NCBI GenBank assembly: GCA_011050085.1
Contig: DRGL01000078.1
Span: 1-38,525 of the forward strand
DNA: 38,525 bases
DNA from: Pricia antarctica
GTDB lineage: Bacteria > Bacteroidota > Bacteroidia > Flavobacteriales > Flavobacteriaceae
Direction: 5' to 3'
Every line of letters starts with the position of its first letter. Position 1 is the first letter of the stretch. This document shows, piece after piece, positions 14,418 to 22,955 of this stretch. Below the pieces are notes generated by a model. That model did no database searches, had not been told where the DNA came from, and was given only the letters and a program-made list of their open reading frames with translations. A program made the position numbers and the translations under genes.

Positions 14418-14915
14418 CTAACGCTTCAGCACTTCCAACGCCTTTTCAAGCAATTTCAGCTTGTTTTGAAACACTCTTACGATTAGCATATGCCTACCCT
14501 CGGCCAAGGAATTTACATATTTTGTAGTTTGGACTTCACCTATACCAAGTCCCCTTAAAATATTACGCGGACCATTAGCCATTTTGGCAAGGGGTCGGCC
14601 GTCGATTTTTGTATTGAAAATAGGCGCCAAGGCACCCATTACCAAAAAAGTTCCGATGAGCTCATGTTCAAAAATAGCGCTAGGTGGCAAAACTTTCCAG
14701 AACCGCTTCCAATACTCAATGGCCTGTTTTTCAAAGTTCTTCGAATCTCTTGGAGTATCCGACCTATTCGCGTTTAGGTTGAGGACAATGGTCGGAGTCA
14801 GATTTAAATCAGGATACTTTTTCAGAATTTCCAAGGCTATCGCCAGCTGCTCCGTATGCGGCACTGATGTTATGTATACCTTTTTGGGTATGCTAGACGA
14901 TGATTCTGAGTTCAT
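14418..14915 (-). CDS. General-stress-type protein (YflT/DUF1269-like C-terminus), tentative
   Basis: 165 residues from ATG 14915. A first alpha/beta half (KKVYITSVPHTEQLAIALEILKKYPDLNL) is followed by a hydrophobic Gly/Ala stretch (ELIGTFLVMGALAPIF) and RGLGIGEVQTTKYVNSLAEGRHMLIVRVFQNK. The last part resembles the end of YflT/DUF1269 proteins, where a GIP....Y...L..G..L.LV motif is typical. The match is partial and the family remains uncertain. It is a single-gene unit with an FNR-type promoter directly upstream and is convergent with crp. Confidence 0.45.
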   Translation of the reverse strand: MNSESSSSIPKKVYITSVPHTEQLAIALEILKKYPDLNLTPTIVLNLNANRSDTPRDSKNFEKQAIEYWKRFWKVLPPSAIFEHELIGTFLVMGALAPIFNTKIDGRPLAKMANGPRNILRGLGIGEVQTTKYVNSLAEGRHMLIVRVFQNKLKLLEKALEVLKR

Positions 14916-14967
14916 GGATAAGATTCGAAAAACGGCATTATGTATTCCGGTTTATGAAAGCTCTAAT

Positions 14968-15012
14968 CAAAGATAATTTCTAGGTGTTGCTAAAACCATT
15001 GATGTAAATCAA
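14968..15012 (-). promoter_or_regulatory. Perfect FNR-type box with -7 element, promoter of the gene starting at 14915
   Basis: TTGAT-GTAA-ATCAA (14999-15012) is a perfect copy of the FNR consensus. On the minus strand TATCTTTG (14975-14968) fits TAnnTTTG exactly and lies 34 bp centre to centre from the box, so the activator would sit near -41. The predicted start is about 14964, giving a 49-bp leader. It is likely bound by the receiver-Crp protein, whose recognition helix keeps the Glu/Arg pair (inference). Confidence 0.65.
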
Positions 15013-15135
15013 AGGTATATGTATTTCGAACAAGGTTTGTTGCAATGATGGAATTTTTCGAAAATGTTGCGCTATGAAATAGAACGGTCTCATGACAGGC
15101 TTATCCATGTAAGAAATAATTTTGAATCAATTTCA

Positions 15136-16203
15136 TCAAAAATCAGCCTCCATTTTCAAGCCTTCGGGATTTAGGAGAATGATACGACGTCCTGAATCCA
15201 TAGCAATAAGACCCTCGTTTTTGAAATCGGTAAGGGTACGTACAGCGCTCTCTTTTGTAGTTCCTACAATACCCGCCAAATCATCCCTGGGTATGGCGAT
15301 ACCACCCTCGAAGTTGTTCTGTATCATCCCCTTTTTTACCATTTGTAATAGAGCTTTGGCAGTGCGTTGTCGAACAGGGGCGAAAGCCATCGCTATCAAT
15401 TGCTCTTGAATTTCGGTAAGGCTGTTCGAGATCATATCGATAAATTTTCTGGATACCGTTGGGTTGCCATAAAGCAAACCTGTGAAATCCGCTTTGGGTA
15501 TCTCGCAGATTTCAGCGGATTCCATTACGGCGGCATTTTCAAGATAGTGTCCGTTCACGTTTAGAAGAGAAAGCTGCCCTATAAAATCACCCGGACCCCA
15601 GATCCCGGTCACAAATTCCTTACCGGATTCTATCAGTTTGTAGGTTTTTACCGTTCCAGTTTCGATAAAGAAAAGGGTGTTCGCTTTTTTACCTTCCTCG
15701 AAAATACAGTCCTTTTTTTTATAGCGCCTTAGCTCACGACCCTTGGAAATATCCCTAACATCAGTTTGCTTGGAGGCTTCCTGTAAAAAAGTGTTTAGGC
15801 CTTGATAGGTATTGGCAATTTCGCTCCTTAGGAAATCGTTTTTTTTCAGGCGGGAATTGATGGCGTCGAGCAGTTCTTGTTTTTTAAAAGGTTTGGTGAG
15901 GTAATCGTCCGCCCCCATATCCATACCCAAACGCATATCGGCGCGTTCGGCCTTGGCGGTCAAAAAAATGAAGGGTATGGTCGCTGTACCGCTATGCTTG
16001 GCCAATTCGCGCAACACCCCATATCCATCCATAATTGGCATCATCACATCGCAAAGAATAATATCGGGTTTGAATGTCAAAGCCTTTTCGACACCTAATT
16101 TTCCATGCTCGGCAGAGTCCGTTTCAAAACCCGAAATTTCAAGTATTTCGACCGTATTCTCACGAACGTCGGTGTTGTCTTCGATGACGAGTATTCTTTT
16201 CAT
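15136..16203 (-). CDS. Response regulator: receiver domain fused to a Crp/Fnr-type DNA-binding protein
   Basis: 355 residues. Residues 1-122 are a receiver domain with acidic pocket E8/D9, phospho-acceptor D52 (CDVMMP), T82 and K104-P105. Residues ~145-265 are a cyclic-nucleotide-binding-like barrel (KKDCIFEEGKKANTLFFIETGTVKTYKLIESGKEFVTGIWGPGDFIGQ). Residues ~285-345 are a Crp-type HTH (IPRDDLAGIVGTTKESAVRTLTDFKNEGLI). The recognition helix TKESAVR keeps the Glu and Arg used by Crp/FNR to read TGA half-sites. It starts 4 bp after the stop of the PAS kinase, so the two form a two-component pair. Replacing a usual OmpR or NtrC output with a Crp module is uncommon. Confidence 0.88.
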   Translation of the reverse strand: MKRILVIEDNTDVRENTVEILEISGFETDSAEHGKLGVEKALTFKPDIILCDVMMPIMDGYGVLRELAKHSGTATIPFIFLTAKAERADMRLGMDMGADDYLTKPFKKQELLDAINSRLKKNDFLRSEIANTYQGLNTFLQEASKQTDVRDISKGRELRRYKKKDCIFEEGKKANTLFFIETGTVKTYKLIESGKEFVTGIWGPGDFIGQLSLLNVNGHYLENAAVMESAEICEIPKADFTGLLYGNPTVSRKFIDMISNSLTEIQEQLIAMAFAPVRQRTAKALLQMVKKGMIQNNFEGGIAIPRDDLAGIVGTTKESAVRTLTDFKNEGLIAMDSGRRIILLNPEGLKMEADF

Positions 16204-16207
16204 ACTA

Positions 16208-18301
16208 CTATGATTTTAAGGGAAGCTGAAGATAGAAGATGGTGCCCTTACCCAATTCGCTGTCAAAGGTAATGCTGCCGCCCATCAGCTTTACGTAATC
16301 CTTGACTAAATTAAGGCCGAGGCCCGTGCCCTGAATATGCGTCGCGTTCTGGGCACGAAAAAATCGTTTGAACATATTTTTTTGTTCGTGTTTGGGTATG
16401 CCGATACCATGGTCGGTAATTTCCATCACTACGTTATCATTTTTTGATTCTGCCGCAATCAGGATTGGGGTATCTTCATCGCTGTATTTTATGGCATTGA
16501 TTAAAAGGTTGCGAAGAATATGGTCCAATAGTTTGGCATCGTGTCGCACATTGATTTTTTTATTATTAAAATCCGTCTTGAACGATTGCCCTATCTTCAA
16601 ATTGGGCCTAAGTTCATTCAACAGGTATCGGATATAGTCAAGCAACTCAAAGCTTTGTGGTTTTGGCTCGACCTTGCCTTCTTCTAGCTTACTTATCGAG
16701 AGAAATTCGTCGAGGATTTCGACCAGCCGCCCGACGTTGGCTTGAATACGATCTAGATGTCGGATTCGGGTATCTTCCTTGCCTTCCCCGTTTTGAACTT
16801 TTATCAAGTCTGTGGAGCTTAGAATTGCACTAAGGGGGGTTCTGAACTCATGGGATGCGGTAGCGATAAAACGGGATTTCAGCAGGTTCAACTGGTGCTC
16901 TTTTTTTAAGGCTTTCCGTACTTTTTTTTCGATGAGTTTTTGCTCCGTAATGTTGTTATAGACAAACAGGGCACGAATTATTTCTCCATGATTATCGACC
17001 AAAGGAGTCGTGTGCACTGAAAAAATTTCAGTATTGAAACCTACTTCAAAGTTCAGGTGTTCTCCCTTTAAAGTTCGTTTTACATCGTTCATCATGCTAT
17101 TTTTTCGGTTCTCGTAAACCCAAGACAAACTATCGACTTTTCTTCCCTTTAATACGTTGGGATCTACGCCGAATTGGCTTATGATTTCACCATCGATATA
17201 CTCGTATGCACATTTTTGGTTAACGACGGCAATAATCCCCTGTGGAAAATTTTCCGCAATGGCCACGAAGAGAGCTTGGTTCTCCTTAGCCTCGGCTTCG
17301 GCGCGTTTGGTCAGCTGTATCTGGTCTTCCAGCTCAAGGTTGGTTTCTACCAAACGCTGTACGGTCTCATCAAGCTCTTTGGTTCGTTCATTTACTTTTT
17401 TGAGCACGATTTGCAATTCCTTCTGTACCCTTGTCTGTTCCGTGATGTTATGGGCCACGAACAAAGCCCAAACCGTATTTTCGTCAATAGTCAAGGCAGC
17501 GGAATTGATGGTATAGATGCGGCTCCCAAATGTAGTTGCATAATTTAATTTTTCACCCTCTATGGTTCTTTTGATGTTGTGTTTTAGCTGTAGTATATTC
17601 TCGTCATCGTACAACTTGATGTCATCGATGTGTTTACCTTCAAAATCACTTTTATCGAGTCCGAGTTCTTCTATTTCCGCACCTTCAAAGTAGATGGATT
17701 TCAATTGCCGGTCAAAAACCATGATAAGGCCTGTCGGAAAATTTTCTGCGATGGCAGAGAATAGGGCCTCGTTGACAATAGCGCGATTTTCAATGGTTTC
17801 CGCATTGCTATGCTGATTTCCTGAACGGGATGTGGTCGCTAATGATTCGATTGTAGCATCAATAGCATTGGAATGATTATCCTTGTTTTTAGTTATCAGG
17901 TTTGGACTTCCAGCTAGTGGTGCATTGCGCTCTTTACTTTTTATTAATCCTGAAGTGTCTTTTATAAATAGGATATACCCGTTTTCCTCGATTGGATGGA
18001 TATCAATACCCAACGGAAAAGTGGAACCTTCCTTTTTAATTCCCCATACATGATCAACTTTGAAATTCTTCGTTTCCCCATTTTTCTGTGTTTCAAGGAA
18101 GTTGTAAGGATGGCCATGGTAATCGCGGAATAGGGATTGTGAGGTCAAAGCGGTCATAGCTCCCTTGCCATAGCCAAAAAGACGTTCTGCGGCGGGATTG
18201 TTTTCGATAAGTACACCCGTTTCGTTCACAATCAAAATGGGGTTTGGACTGGCCTGAAAGATGTGCTTAAAGTTCAATGTACTATTCGTTCCGATTGACA
18301 T
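16208..18301 (-). CDS. Soluble multi-PAS sensor histidine kinase
   Basis: 697 residues, no membrane segment, so it senses a cytosolic cue. Three PAS-type domains lie at about 12-118, 178-290 and 342-455; the first begins FKHIFQASPNPILIVNETG. A coiled coil spans about 292-345. The H-box ASHEFRTPLSAILSS gives H484; the N-box DHILRNLLINAIKYS has N602; DHGIGIP and GTGLGLNLVK are the G-boxes. The second and third PAS domains look like recent duplicates (both begin LF.AIAENFP and carry TLKGE/TIEGE). No haem ligand could be assigned. Operon with the receiver-Crp regulator; the input is probably redox or energy state given its neighbours (inference). Confidence 0.92.
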   Translation of the reverse strand: MSIGTNSTLNFKHIFQASPNPILIVNETGVLIENNPAAERLFGYGKGAMTALTSQSLFRDYHGHPYNFLETQKNGETKNFKVDHVWGIKKEGSTFPLGIDIHPIEENGYILFIKDTSGLIKSKERNAPLAGSPNLITKNKDNHSNAIDATIESLATTSRSGNQHSNAETIENRAIVNEALFSAIAENFPTGLIMVFDRQLKSIYFEGAEIEELGLDKSDFEGKHIDDIKLYDDENILQLKHNIKRTIEGEKLNYATTFGSRIYTINSAALTIDENTVWALFVAHNITEQTRVQKELQIVLKKVNERTKELDETVQRLVETNLELEDQIQLTKRAEAEAKENQALFVAIAENFPQGIIAVVNQKCAYEYIDGEIISQFGVDPNVLKGRKVDSLSWVYENRKNSMMNDVKRTLKGEHLNFEVGFNTEIFSVHTTPLVDNHGEIIRALFVYNNITEQKLIEKKVRKALKKEHQLNLLKSRFIATASHEFRTPLSAILSSTDLIKVQNGEGKEDTRIRHLDRIQANVGRLVEILDEFLSISKLEEGKVEPKPQSFELLDYIRYLLNELRPNLKIGQSFKTDFNNKKINVRHDAKLLDHILRNLLINAIKYSDEDTPILIAAESKNDNVVMEITDHGIGIPKHEQKNMFKRFFRAQNATHIQGTGLGLNLVKDYVKLMGGSITFDSELGKGTIFYLQLPLKS

Positions 18302-18510
18302 AAGCCTTGAATTGTGTTCTCAAAAACAATATAGGAAGAAACGCGCCAAATTATTCGACTGGAAGCTGATTTCGATTAAATATTTTCCTCCTTTCCAATA
18401 ACCAAATTTTTTGACGAATTGACTCAAATACTACAGTTCGGGATTTTCCTTTTTTTGTACCAAAGCTCGGGATAATGGATTTTAGTTAAAATTTTAAAAT
18501 TGCAATGGAA
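18302..18510. other. Short divergent spacer before the histidine kinase
   Basis: No gene. It must contain the kinase promoter (minus strand), but no TAnnTTTG element with a convincing activator site was recognised. Confidence 0.4.
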
Positions 18511-18555
18511 TGCTACTTAGGTAGCACTTTTTAATTTCATATCAGAATACATTTA
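18511..18555 (+). promoter_or_regulatory. Crp-type palindrome C plus -7 element, promoter of 18700
   Basis: TGCTAC-TTAG-GTAGCA (18511-18526) is followed after exactly 21 bp by TACATTTA (18548-18555). The predicted start near 18559 gives an unusually long leader of about 140 bp to ATG 18700, which might hold further control. The divergent kinase has no -7 element at the mirror distance, so the site serves the plus-strand genes. Confidence 0.72.
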
Positions 18556-18699
18556 ATGAAAATTTTGAAACTTCGAATGGACTTTCAATGTTCAAACTCA
18601 CAATTTACGAACGGGCATTTTACAATGCATCAATTGCGATGAGACAGGGAAGCTAATCTGGAATCAGATCATGGAGTATAAAAAAATCTATAAAAAAAT

Positions 18700-19122
18700 A
18701 TGGATATAAAGGTAAAACATATGCTTACCGCCGATTTGGCGACCTTACATTTCGATACCATGGACTGGATGAAGAAAGTCCTTTTTTATACGGAGGAATT
18801 TCGTTTTTTCCAGGACTTGACCGACCATAAAAAGAACAATAGTATTATTCAAGAACAGGTACACCAAGATATCGATCTTAAAATGAACACTACGATAGAT
18901 CGCCTACTTAGACTTACGAAAGACATAACGGCACATGAAAAATACCTTTCCATTGTCATAAAGGATGAGAATGATGCCAAGCATCCAAATTTTAGGGAAA
19001 AACATGGTCAATTAGCCCGACGGATTATAAAGTTGGATGAGCATGTACTAGTTTCAAAAAAGGAAGTATACCAATTTTTGGTAACCAAACATCCAAAACA
19101 AAGGCACGGATTCCCCATATAA
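18700..19122 (+). CDS. Helical cytosolic protein of unknown function
   Basis: 140 residues from ATG 18700 (a stop lies three codons upstream in frame). Predicted all-helical: LATLHFDTMDWMKKVLFYTEEFRFFQDLTDHKK, then a middle helix with DIDLKMNTTIDRLLRLTKDITAHEKYLSIVIKD. Several His and Glu residues are spaced as in four-helix metal- or haem-binding bundles, but no known motif (such as that of hemerythrin) is complete. It is first in the palindrome-C transcript and 12 bp before the permease gene, so the two are co-transcribed. Confidence 0.65.
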   Translation: MDIKVKHMLTADLATLHFDTMDWMKKVLFYTEEFRFFQDLTDHKKNNSIIQEQVHQDIDLKMNTTIDRLLRLTKDITAHEKYLSIVIKDENDAKHPNFREKHGQLARRIIKLDEHVLVSKKEVYQFLVTKHPKQRHGFPI

Positions 19123-19134
19123 TCACTGGTATGT

Positions 19135-20637
19135 ATGAAATACTTAAGTAAATCGCTTTTCCGTAGAAAGAGCGAAGCATTGCTTCAGGAGGAAGCCGAA
19201 ACTTCATCCTTAAAAAGAGTTCTTACCGCTTTCGACCTTACCATGCTCGGCATAGGGGCCATTATCGGTACCGGTATCTTCGTATTGACCGGTGAGGCCG
19301 CTGCCGGAACAGAATATGCTTTGGGCGCAGGCCCTGCCATTACCATTAGTTTTGTTATCACCGGCTTGGCCTGTGGTTTTGCAGCTCTTTGTTATGCGGA
19401 ATTTGCTTCGATGATTCCGATTTCGGGCAGTGCCTATACCTATGCCTATGCTTCCTTCGGCGAAATATTGGCTTGGATCATCGGGTGGGACCTGATTCTG
19501 GAATACGCTATAGGCAATGTGGCCGTGGCCATCGGTTGGGCCGGTTATTTTAAAAGTTTCTTGGACGGTTTGGGCTGGCATTTGCCCGGTATACTTTCCG
19601 AAGCTACCGGAACCCAAATGGTACAGTTGGCTTCGGGGGAATGGCAGCCTTTAACAGCTTCCCTAACGGAAAAGTTGGGCGATCAGTTGCAGGGACTTCC
19701 ACAAGTAACCTCGCTATTGAACCTTCCCGCTTTGTTCATCACATTTGTGGTAACGGTACTTTTGATTATTGGCATCAAGGAATCCGCGCGTACCAACGCT
19801 TTTTTGGTATGCGTCAAACTGGTGTTGGTGGGGCTGTTCCTCTATTTCGGATTTCCACATTTTGAGCCCAGTGAGCATTGGCAAAATTTTGCGCCGAACG
19901 GATGGCACGGTATTATGACGGGGGCTGCCTTGGTCTTTTTTGCCTATATCGGTTTCGATGCCGTAAGCACCACGGCCGAAGAGGCAAAAAATCCGAAACG
20001 TGACCTGCCCATAGGAATGATTGCCGCTTTGATTATCTGTACCATTTTGTACATCGTAGTGGCAGCCGTTCTCACTGGAATGGTTCCATTGGATGTATTG
20101 GCGAACGAACATCCCGTTTCTGCGGCATTAACTGCAGTCGGGGAAAATAAAGTATCCTTTTTGATTTCGCTGGGCATCACCCTGACCATGCCCACCGTGC
20201 TATTGGTCATGCAATTGGGGCAAGTGCGCATTTTTTATTCCATGAGCCGCGATGGCCTGTTGCCCGCCAAGTTTGCAGAGGTAAGTAAGAGGTTCAGAAC
20301 CCCTGCCTATTCAACGGTAGTGGTCGGATTGGTAGTCGGACTTTTGGCCGCATGTATGGATATTGGGGCCGTCGCCGAGCTGACCAATATTGGTACTTTG
20401 TTCGCTTTCGTACTGGTAGCAATCGGGGTCTGGATTCTACGCATACAGCAACCGGACAGAAACCGAGGTTTTAAGGTACCCGCCTATAAATGGATTTGTT
20501 CAGGTGCCATCTTGGTGTGTAGCTACCTAATGTTGTCCCTTCCTTGGATTACTTGGGTGCGGTTTATCCTTTGGATGGCCATCGGACTTGCCATTTATTT
20601 TATCTATAGCCGAAAACATAGTGCGTTAAATAACTAA
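19135..20637 (+). CDS. APC-superfamily amino-acid permease
   Basis: 500 residues with about 12 membrane helices. The N-terminal LKRVLTAFDLTMLGIGAIIGTGIFVLTGEAA is the substrate-site helix of APC/CAT-type permeases; FAALCYAEFASMIPISGSAYTYAYASFGE and FFAYIGFDAVSTTAEEAKNPKRDLPIGM are also characteristic. Such proteins import amino acids, often cationic ones, with protons; the substrate cannot be read from the sequence. The gene is downstream of the helical protein under palindrome C, and its base composition is more GC-rich than the spacer sequence around it. Confidence 0.92.
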   Translation: MKYLSKSLFRRKSEALLQEEAETSSLKRVLTAFDLTMLGIGAIIGTGIFVLTGEAAAGTEYALGAGPAITISFVITGLACGFAALCYAEFASMIPISGSAYTYAYASFGEILAWIIGWDLILEYAIGNVAVAIGWAGYFKSFLDGLGWHLPGILSEATGTQMVQLASGEWQPLTASLTEKLGDQLQGLPQVTSLLNLPALFITFVVTVLLIIGIKESARTNAFLVCVKLVLVGLFLYFGFPHFEPSEHWQNFAPNGWHGIMTGAALVFFAYIGFDAVSTTAEEAKNPKRDLPIGMIAALIICTILYIVVAAVLTGMVPLDVLANEHPVSAALTAVGENKVSFLISLGITLTMPTVLLVMQLGQVRIFYSMSRDGLLPAKFAEVSKRFRTPAYSTVVVGLVVGLLAACMDIGAVAELTNIGTLFAFVLVAIGVWILRIQQPDRNRGFKVPAYKWICSGAILVCSYLMLSLPWITWVRFILWMAIGLAIYFIYSRKHSALNN

Positions 20638-20664
20638 ATAAAGCATCGCCAAAATAATAGTAAA

Positions 20665-20973
20665 ATGAATAATCAATACACAGAAATTATGGAAGCCCTT
20701 GCCCATTTGCGGGAAAAAGGGTATTCCGATTCTTTTGATTTTATTACAAACAGACTTCATTGTCTTCAGACCAAAAGATTCTACGAGCCTGAAGCGGTAT
20801 CTATAATTGAATACCACCGTTTTGAAGGGGCATCCGATCCAGAGGATATGTCCATACTTTACGCTGTTGAAACTGATGACGGTACTAAAGGTACCGTGAT
20901 AGATGCCTATGGTACGTATGCCGATACTGGGCTTGGCGAGTTTTTGAAGAGAACGGAGCTTATCAATCCCTAA
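20665..20973 (+). CDS. Small conserved Bacteroidota protein (often mis-named phosphoribosylpyrophosphate synthetase)
   Basis: 102 residues. The pattern MEALAHLREKGYSDSF, YEPEAVSIIEYHRFEGASDPEDMSILYAVETDDGTKGTVIDAYGTYAD matches a short family (about 95-105 residues) that automated annotation labels phosphoribosylpyrophosphate synthetase; it has no PRPP-binding motif and is too short for that enzyme. Function unknown, cytosolic. ATG 20665 lies 28 bp after the permease stop, so it is probably the third gene of the palindrome-C transcript. Confidence 0.75.
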   Translation: MNNQYTEIMEALAHLREKGYSDSFDFITNRLHCLQTKRFYEPEAVSIIEYHRFEGASDPEDMSILYAVETDDGTKGTVIDAYGTYADTGLGEFLKRTELINP

Positions 20974-20987
20974 AAAATGTATGCTTC

Positions 20988-21032
20988 TGCTACCTAAGTA
21001 GCAATGGCAAAACTGTTTTTATTATATCTTTA
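20988..21032 (+). promoter_or_regulatory. Crp-type palindrome D plus -7 element, promoter of 21062
   Basis: TGCTAC-CTAA-GTAGCA (20988-21003), then 21 bp, then TATCTTTA (21025-21032). The predicted start is about 21036, 26 bp before ATG 21062. The palindrome is identical, spacer included, to site B. Confidence 0.74.
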
Positions 21033-21061
21033 AAGTATATTAATCCATTAAATTATATAAA

Positions 21062-21592
21062 ATGGGAACATTTAAAACTATAGCAATGGTGCTGCTGCTT
21101 TCGGTAAGCGTATGTGCGACCGCCCAGACCAAAAAGGAAAAAAAGATTATGAAAGATGCCTTAAAGGCAAAAAAGGAATTGATCAGGACTGATTCCGGTA
21201 TCGAGAAATTTTTTACTAACTCCGCAGGTTATGTCATCTTTCCAAATGTAGGCAAAGGCGGATTTATTGTCGGGGCGGCTTCGGGCAATGGCGTACTTTA
21301 CGAAGGTGGAATACCACAGGGCATGGCTGATCTTAAAAAACTTGACGTCGGCTTTCAGGCCGGTGGACAAGCGGTGATCGAGGCTATATTTTTTGAGACC
21401 AAAGACGATATGCTCCAATTTAAGGAGGAGAAATTTCAGTTTTCTGCCGATATTTCTGCCGTAGCCTTAAAATCCGGTGTATCTGCCAACGCCAAATATA
21501 GGAACGGAGTGGCCGTCTTCACCCTTCCCAAATCGGGTCTTATGGCCGAAGTTTCCGTGGGCGGACAAAAATTCGGTTACGATACTTTCTAG
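21062..21592 (+). CDS. Secreted SYLF (Ysc84-like) lipid-binding-domain protein
   Basis: 176 residues with a Sec signal peptide (IAMVLLLSVSVCATAQ). The SYLF core is complete: FTNSAGYVIFPNVGKGGFIVGAASGNGVLYEGG, then VGFQAGGQAVIEAIFFETKDDMLQF and the C-terminal FSADISAVALKSGVSANAKYRNGVAVFTLPKSGLMAEVSVGGQKF. SYLF domains bind phosphoinositides in eukaryotes; bacterial secreted members have no settled role but are often stress-induced. It is a single-gene unit between palindrome D and a strong terminator. Confidence 0.9.
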   Translation: MGTFKTIAMVLLLSVSVCATAQTKKEKKIMKDALKAKKELIRTDSGIEKFFTNSAGYVIFPNVGKGGFIVGAASGNGVLYEGGIPQGMADLKKLDVGFQAGGQAVIEAIFFETKDDMLQFKEEKFQFSADISAVALKSGVSANAKYRNGVAVFTLPKSGLMAEVSVGGQKFGYDTF

Positions 21593-21604
21593 AACACTCA
21601 AAAG

Positions 21605-21630
21605 AACCCCTTGTAATCAAGGGGTTTCTT
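21605..21630 (+). terminator. Rho-independent terminator after the SYLF gene
   Basis: AACCCCTTG (21605-21613), loop TAAT, CAAGGGGTT (21618-21626): a perfect 9-bp stem followed by a T-rich tail. Confidence 0.88.
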
Positions 21631-22955
21631 TATTTTAAGAGGTAGACGAATGGCAAATTTCAGAAGTAGGCAAGAGGGAGATTATATCAAAAACACAAAC
21701 TGGCAAGCCCTGTATTCCTCGACGGAACATTGACAATCTGACCTATTGTTCTATCATGACGACCTCAAATTTCTCTATCATTTGTTAGACCGCTATTTTA
21801 TATGGATTACTAAAAAGGATGATTTGGAAAAGGTACGCAAGATAGGGGAGGAGATTCTTAAAGATCATACCGATTGCGAAGAATTAATGTCCGTGTTCGA
21901 AAACATCTATCCCATCTCGGAAATAGTATCGATGACAGCTTTACGTACGACGGTCAAATCTTGAGAAAAAAACATGAGATGCTTGAAGACGATATTGTCC
22001 GATTTGTTGTAAAAATCCGTAAAATCGGAAGCAACCTTTTACTGTTACCGAGTACATTACAGATAGCGAAAAATTAGCACATCTACTATACAGCTGATTA
22101 CGGTACAATACTGATTAACGGTATAACCATACTATTTTACGGCCTTAATTGTCAACTAAATTCAGTTTCTTCAAAAGAATACTGTGGTGCTTCCCATGTA
22201 GCACCAGTGAAGGCATTTTTCTAATTTGTACTGTCGGTGTATAGCAAATTCTCACAATAGTATAAAATGACTTGGATTTTCAGAGTATTCGGTACATTGC
22301 GATTTGCCTTAGTAACGGCATTGGCACAAAGGCGAAAAACGAAACAAAAGCAAGCAAATACTCGGTAGCTGGTAGCGATTTACCTTAAAAAAGGGATGCC
22401 ATCTTGAAAGCAATCAAAATGCTGGAAGCGCTTATCACATTTCGCATTTTGAAACTCTTGATACCCTAGCAACGATAGGGAATTGGAGTAGATTCCACTA
22501 AAGGTAATCTACTGCTTAGTTCCGCTGATACGTCCTACTCCCTGTGCAGAATGACCAGCCTTTTCAAGCCAATTGACAATGTCGACGAAATTTGGGAAAT
22601 GCAAAATTATCTGGGGTTGGTGCGTGAATAGGTCTTCCAAAAGTCATTCGGCTTGGTACGTTTGCTTGAGGACGTTGAACGCCCGACGAATCTACGATAT
22701 TACTTCAATTCCGCTACACCCAAATGAATTCCGCAAAATCAGGTACAACAGGGTTTGTTGGCTAAAAAACCGCAGAGATCAATTGTGCCGATATCGAATC
22801 ATAAGCTTATGATAAATTTTCAATACATTGAAAGCGCCTTGTCTGTTTCTGAAAAATTCTAAATTACAAATGGCACTCTTAGTATAAAAGAAAGTAATTG
22901 AAATAAAAGAATAAATCCCCTTTTAAAAGCGCATATCGCGATGTTACGGTTATTT
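21631..22955. other. Long stretch with decayed ORFs and a degenerate palindrome
   Basis: No intact gene. A frame at 21734-21964 reads FYHDDLKFLYHLLDRYFIWITKKDDLEKVRKIGEEILKDH, protein-like but without an ATG and directly after an in-frame stop, so it is probably a gene remnant. TGCTTC-CCAT-GTAGCA (22188-22203) differs from the island palindrome at one position, but no -7 element lies 21 bp after it, and what follows is only short frames. This end of the island looks like a decayed member of the same regulon. Confidence 0.45.

Noticed and set aside
20665-20973. Phosphoribosylpyrophosphate synthetase
   Set aside because: The family label circulates in databases, but the protein has 102 residues and no PRPP-binding motif.
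22188-22203. TGCTTC-CCAT-GTAGCA as an active fifth promoter
   Set aside because: No TAnnTTTR element at the 21-bp distance and no intact gene behind it; kept only as a decay signal.
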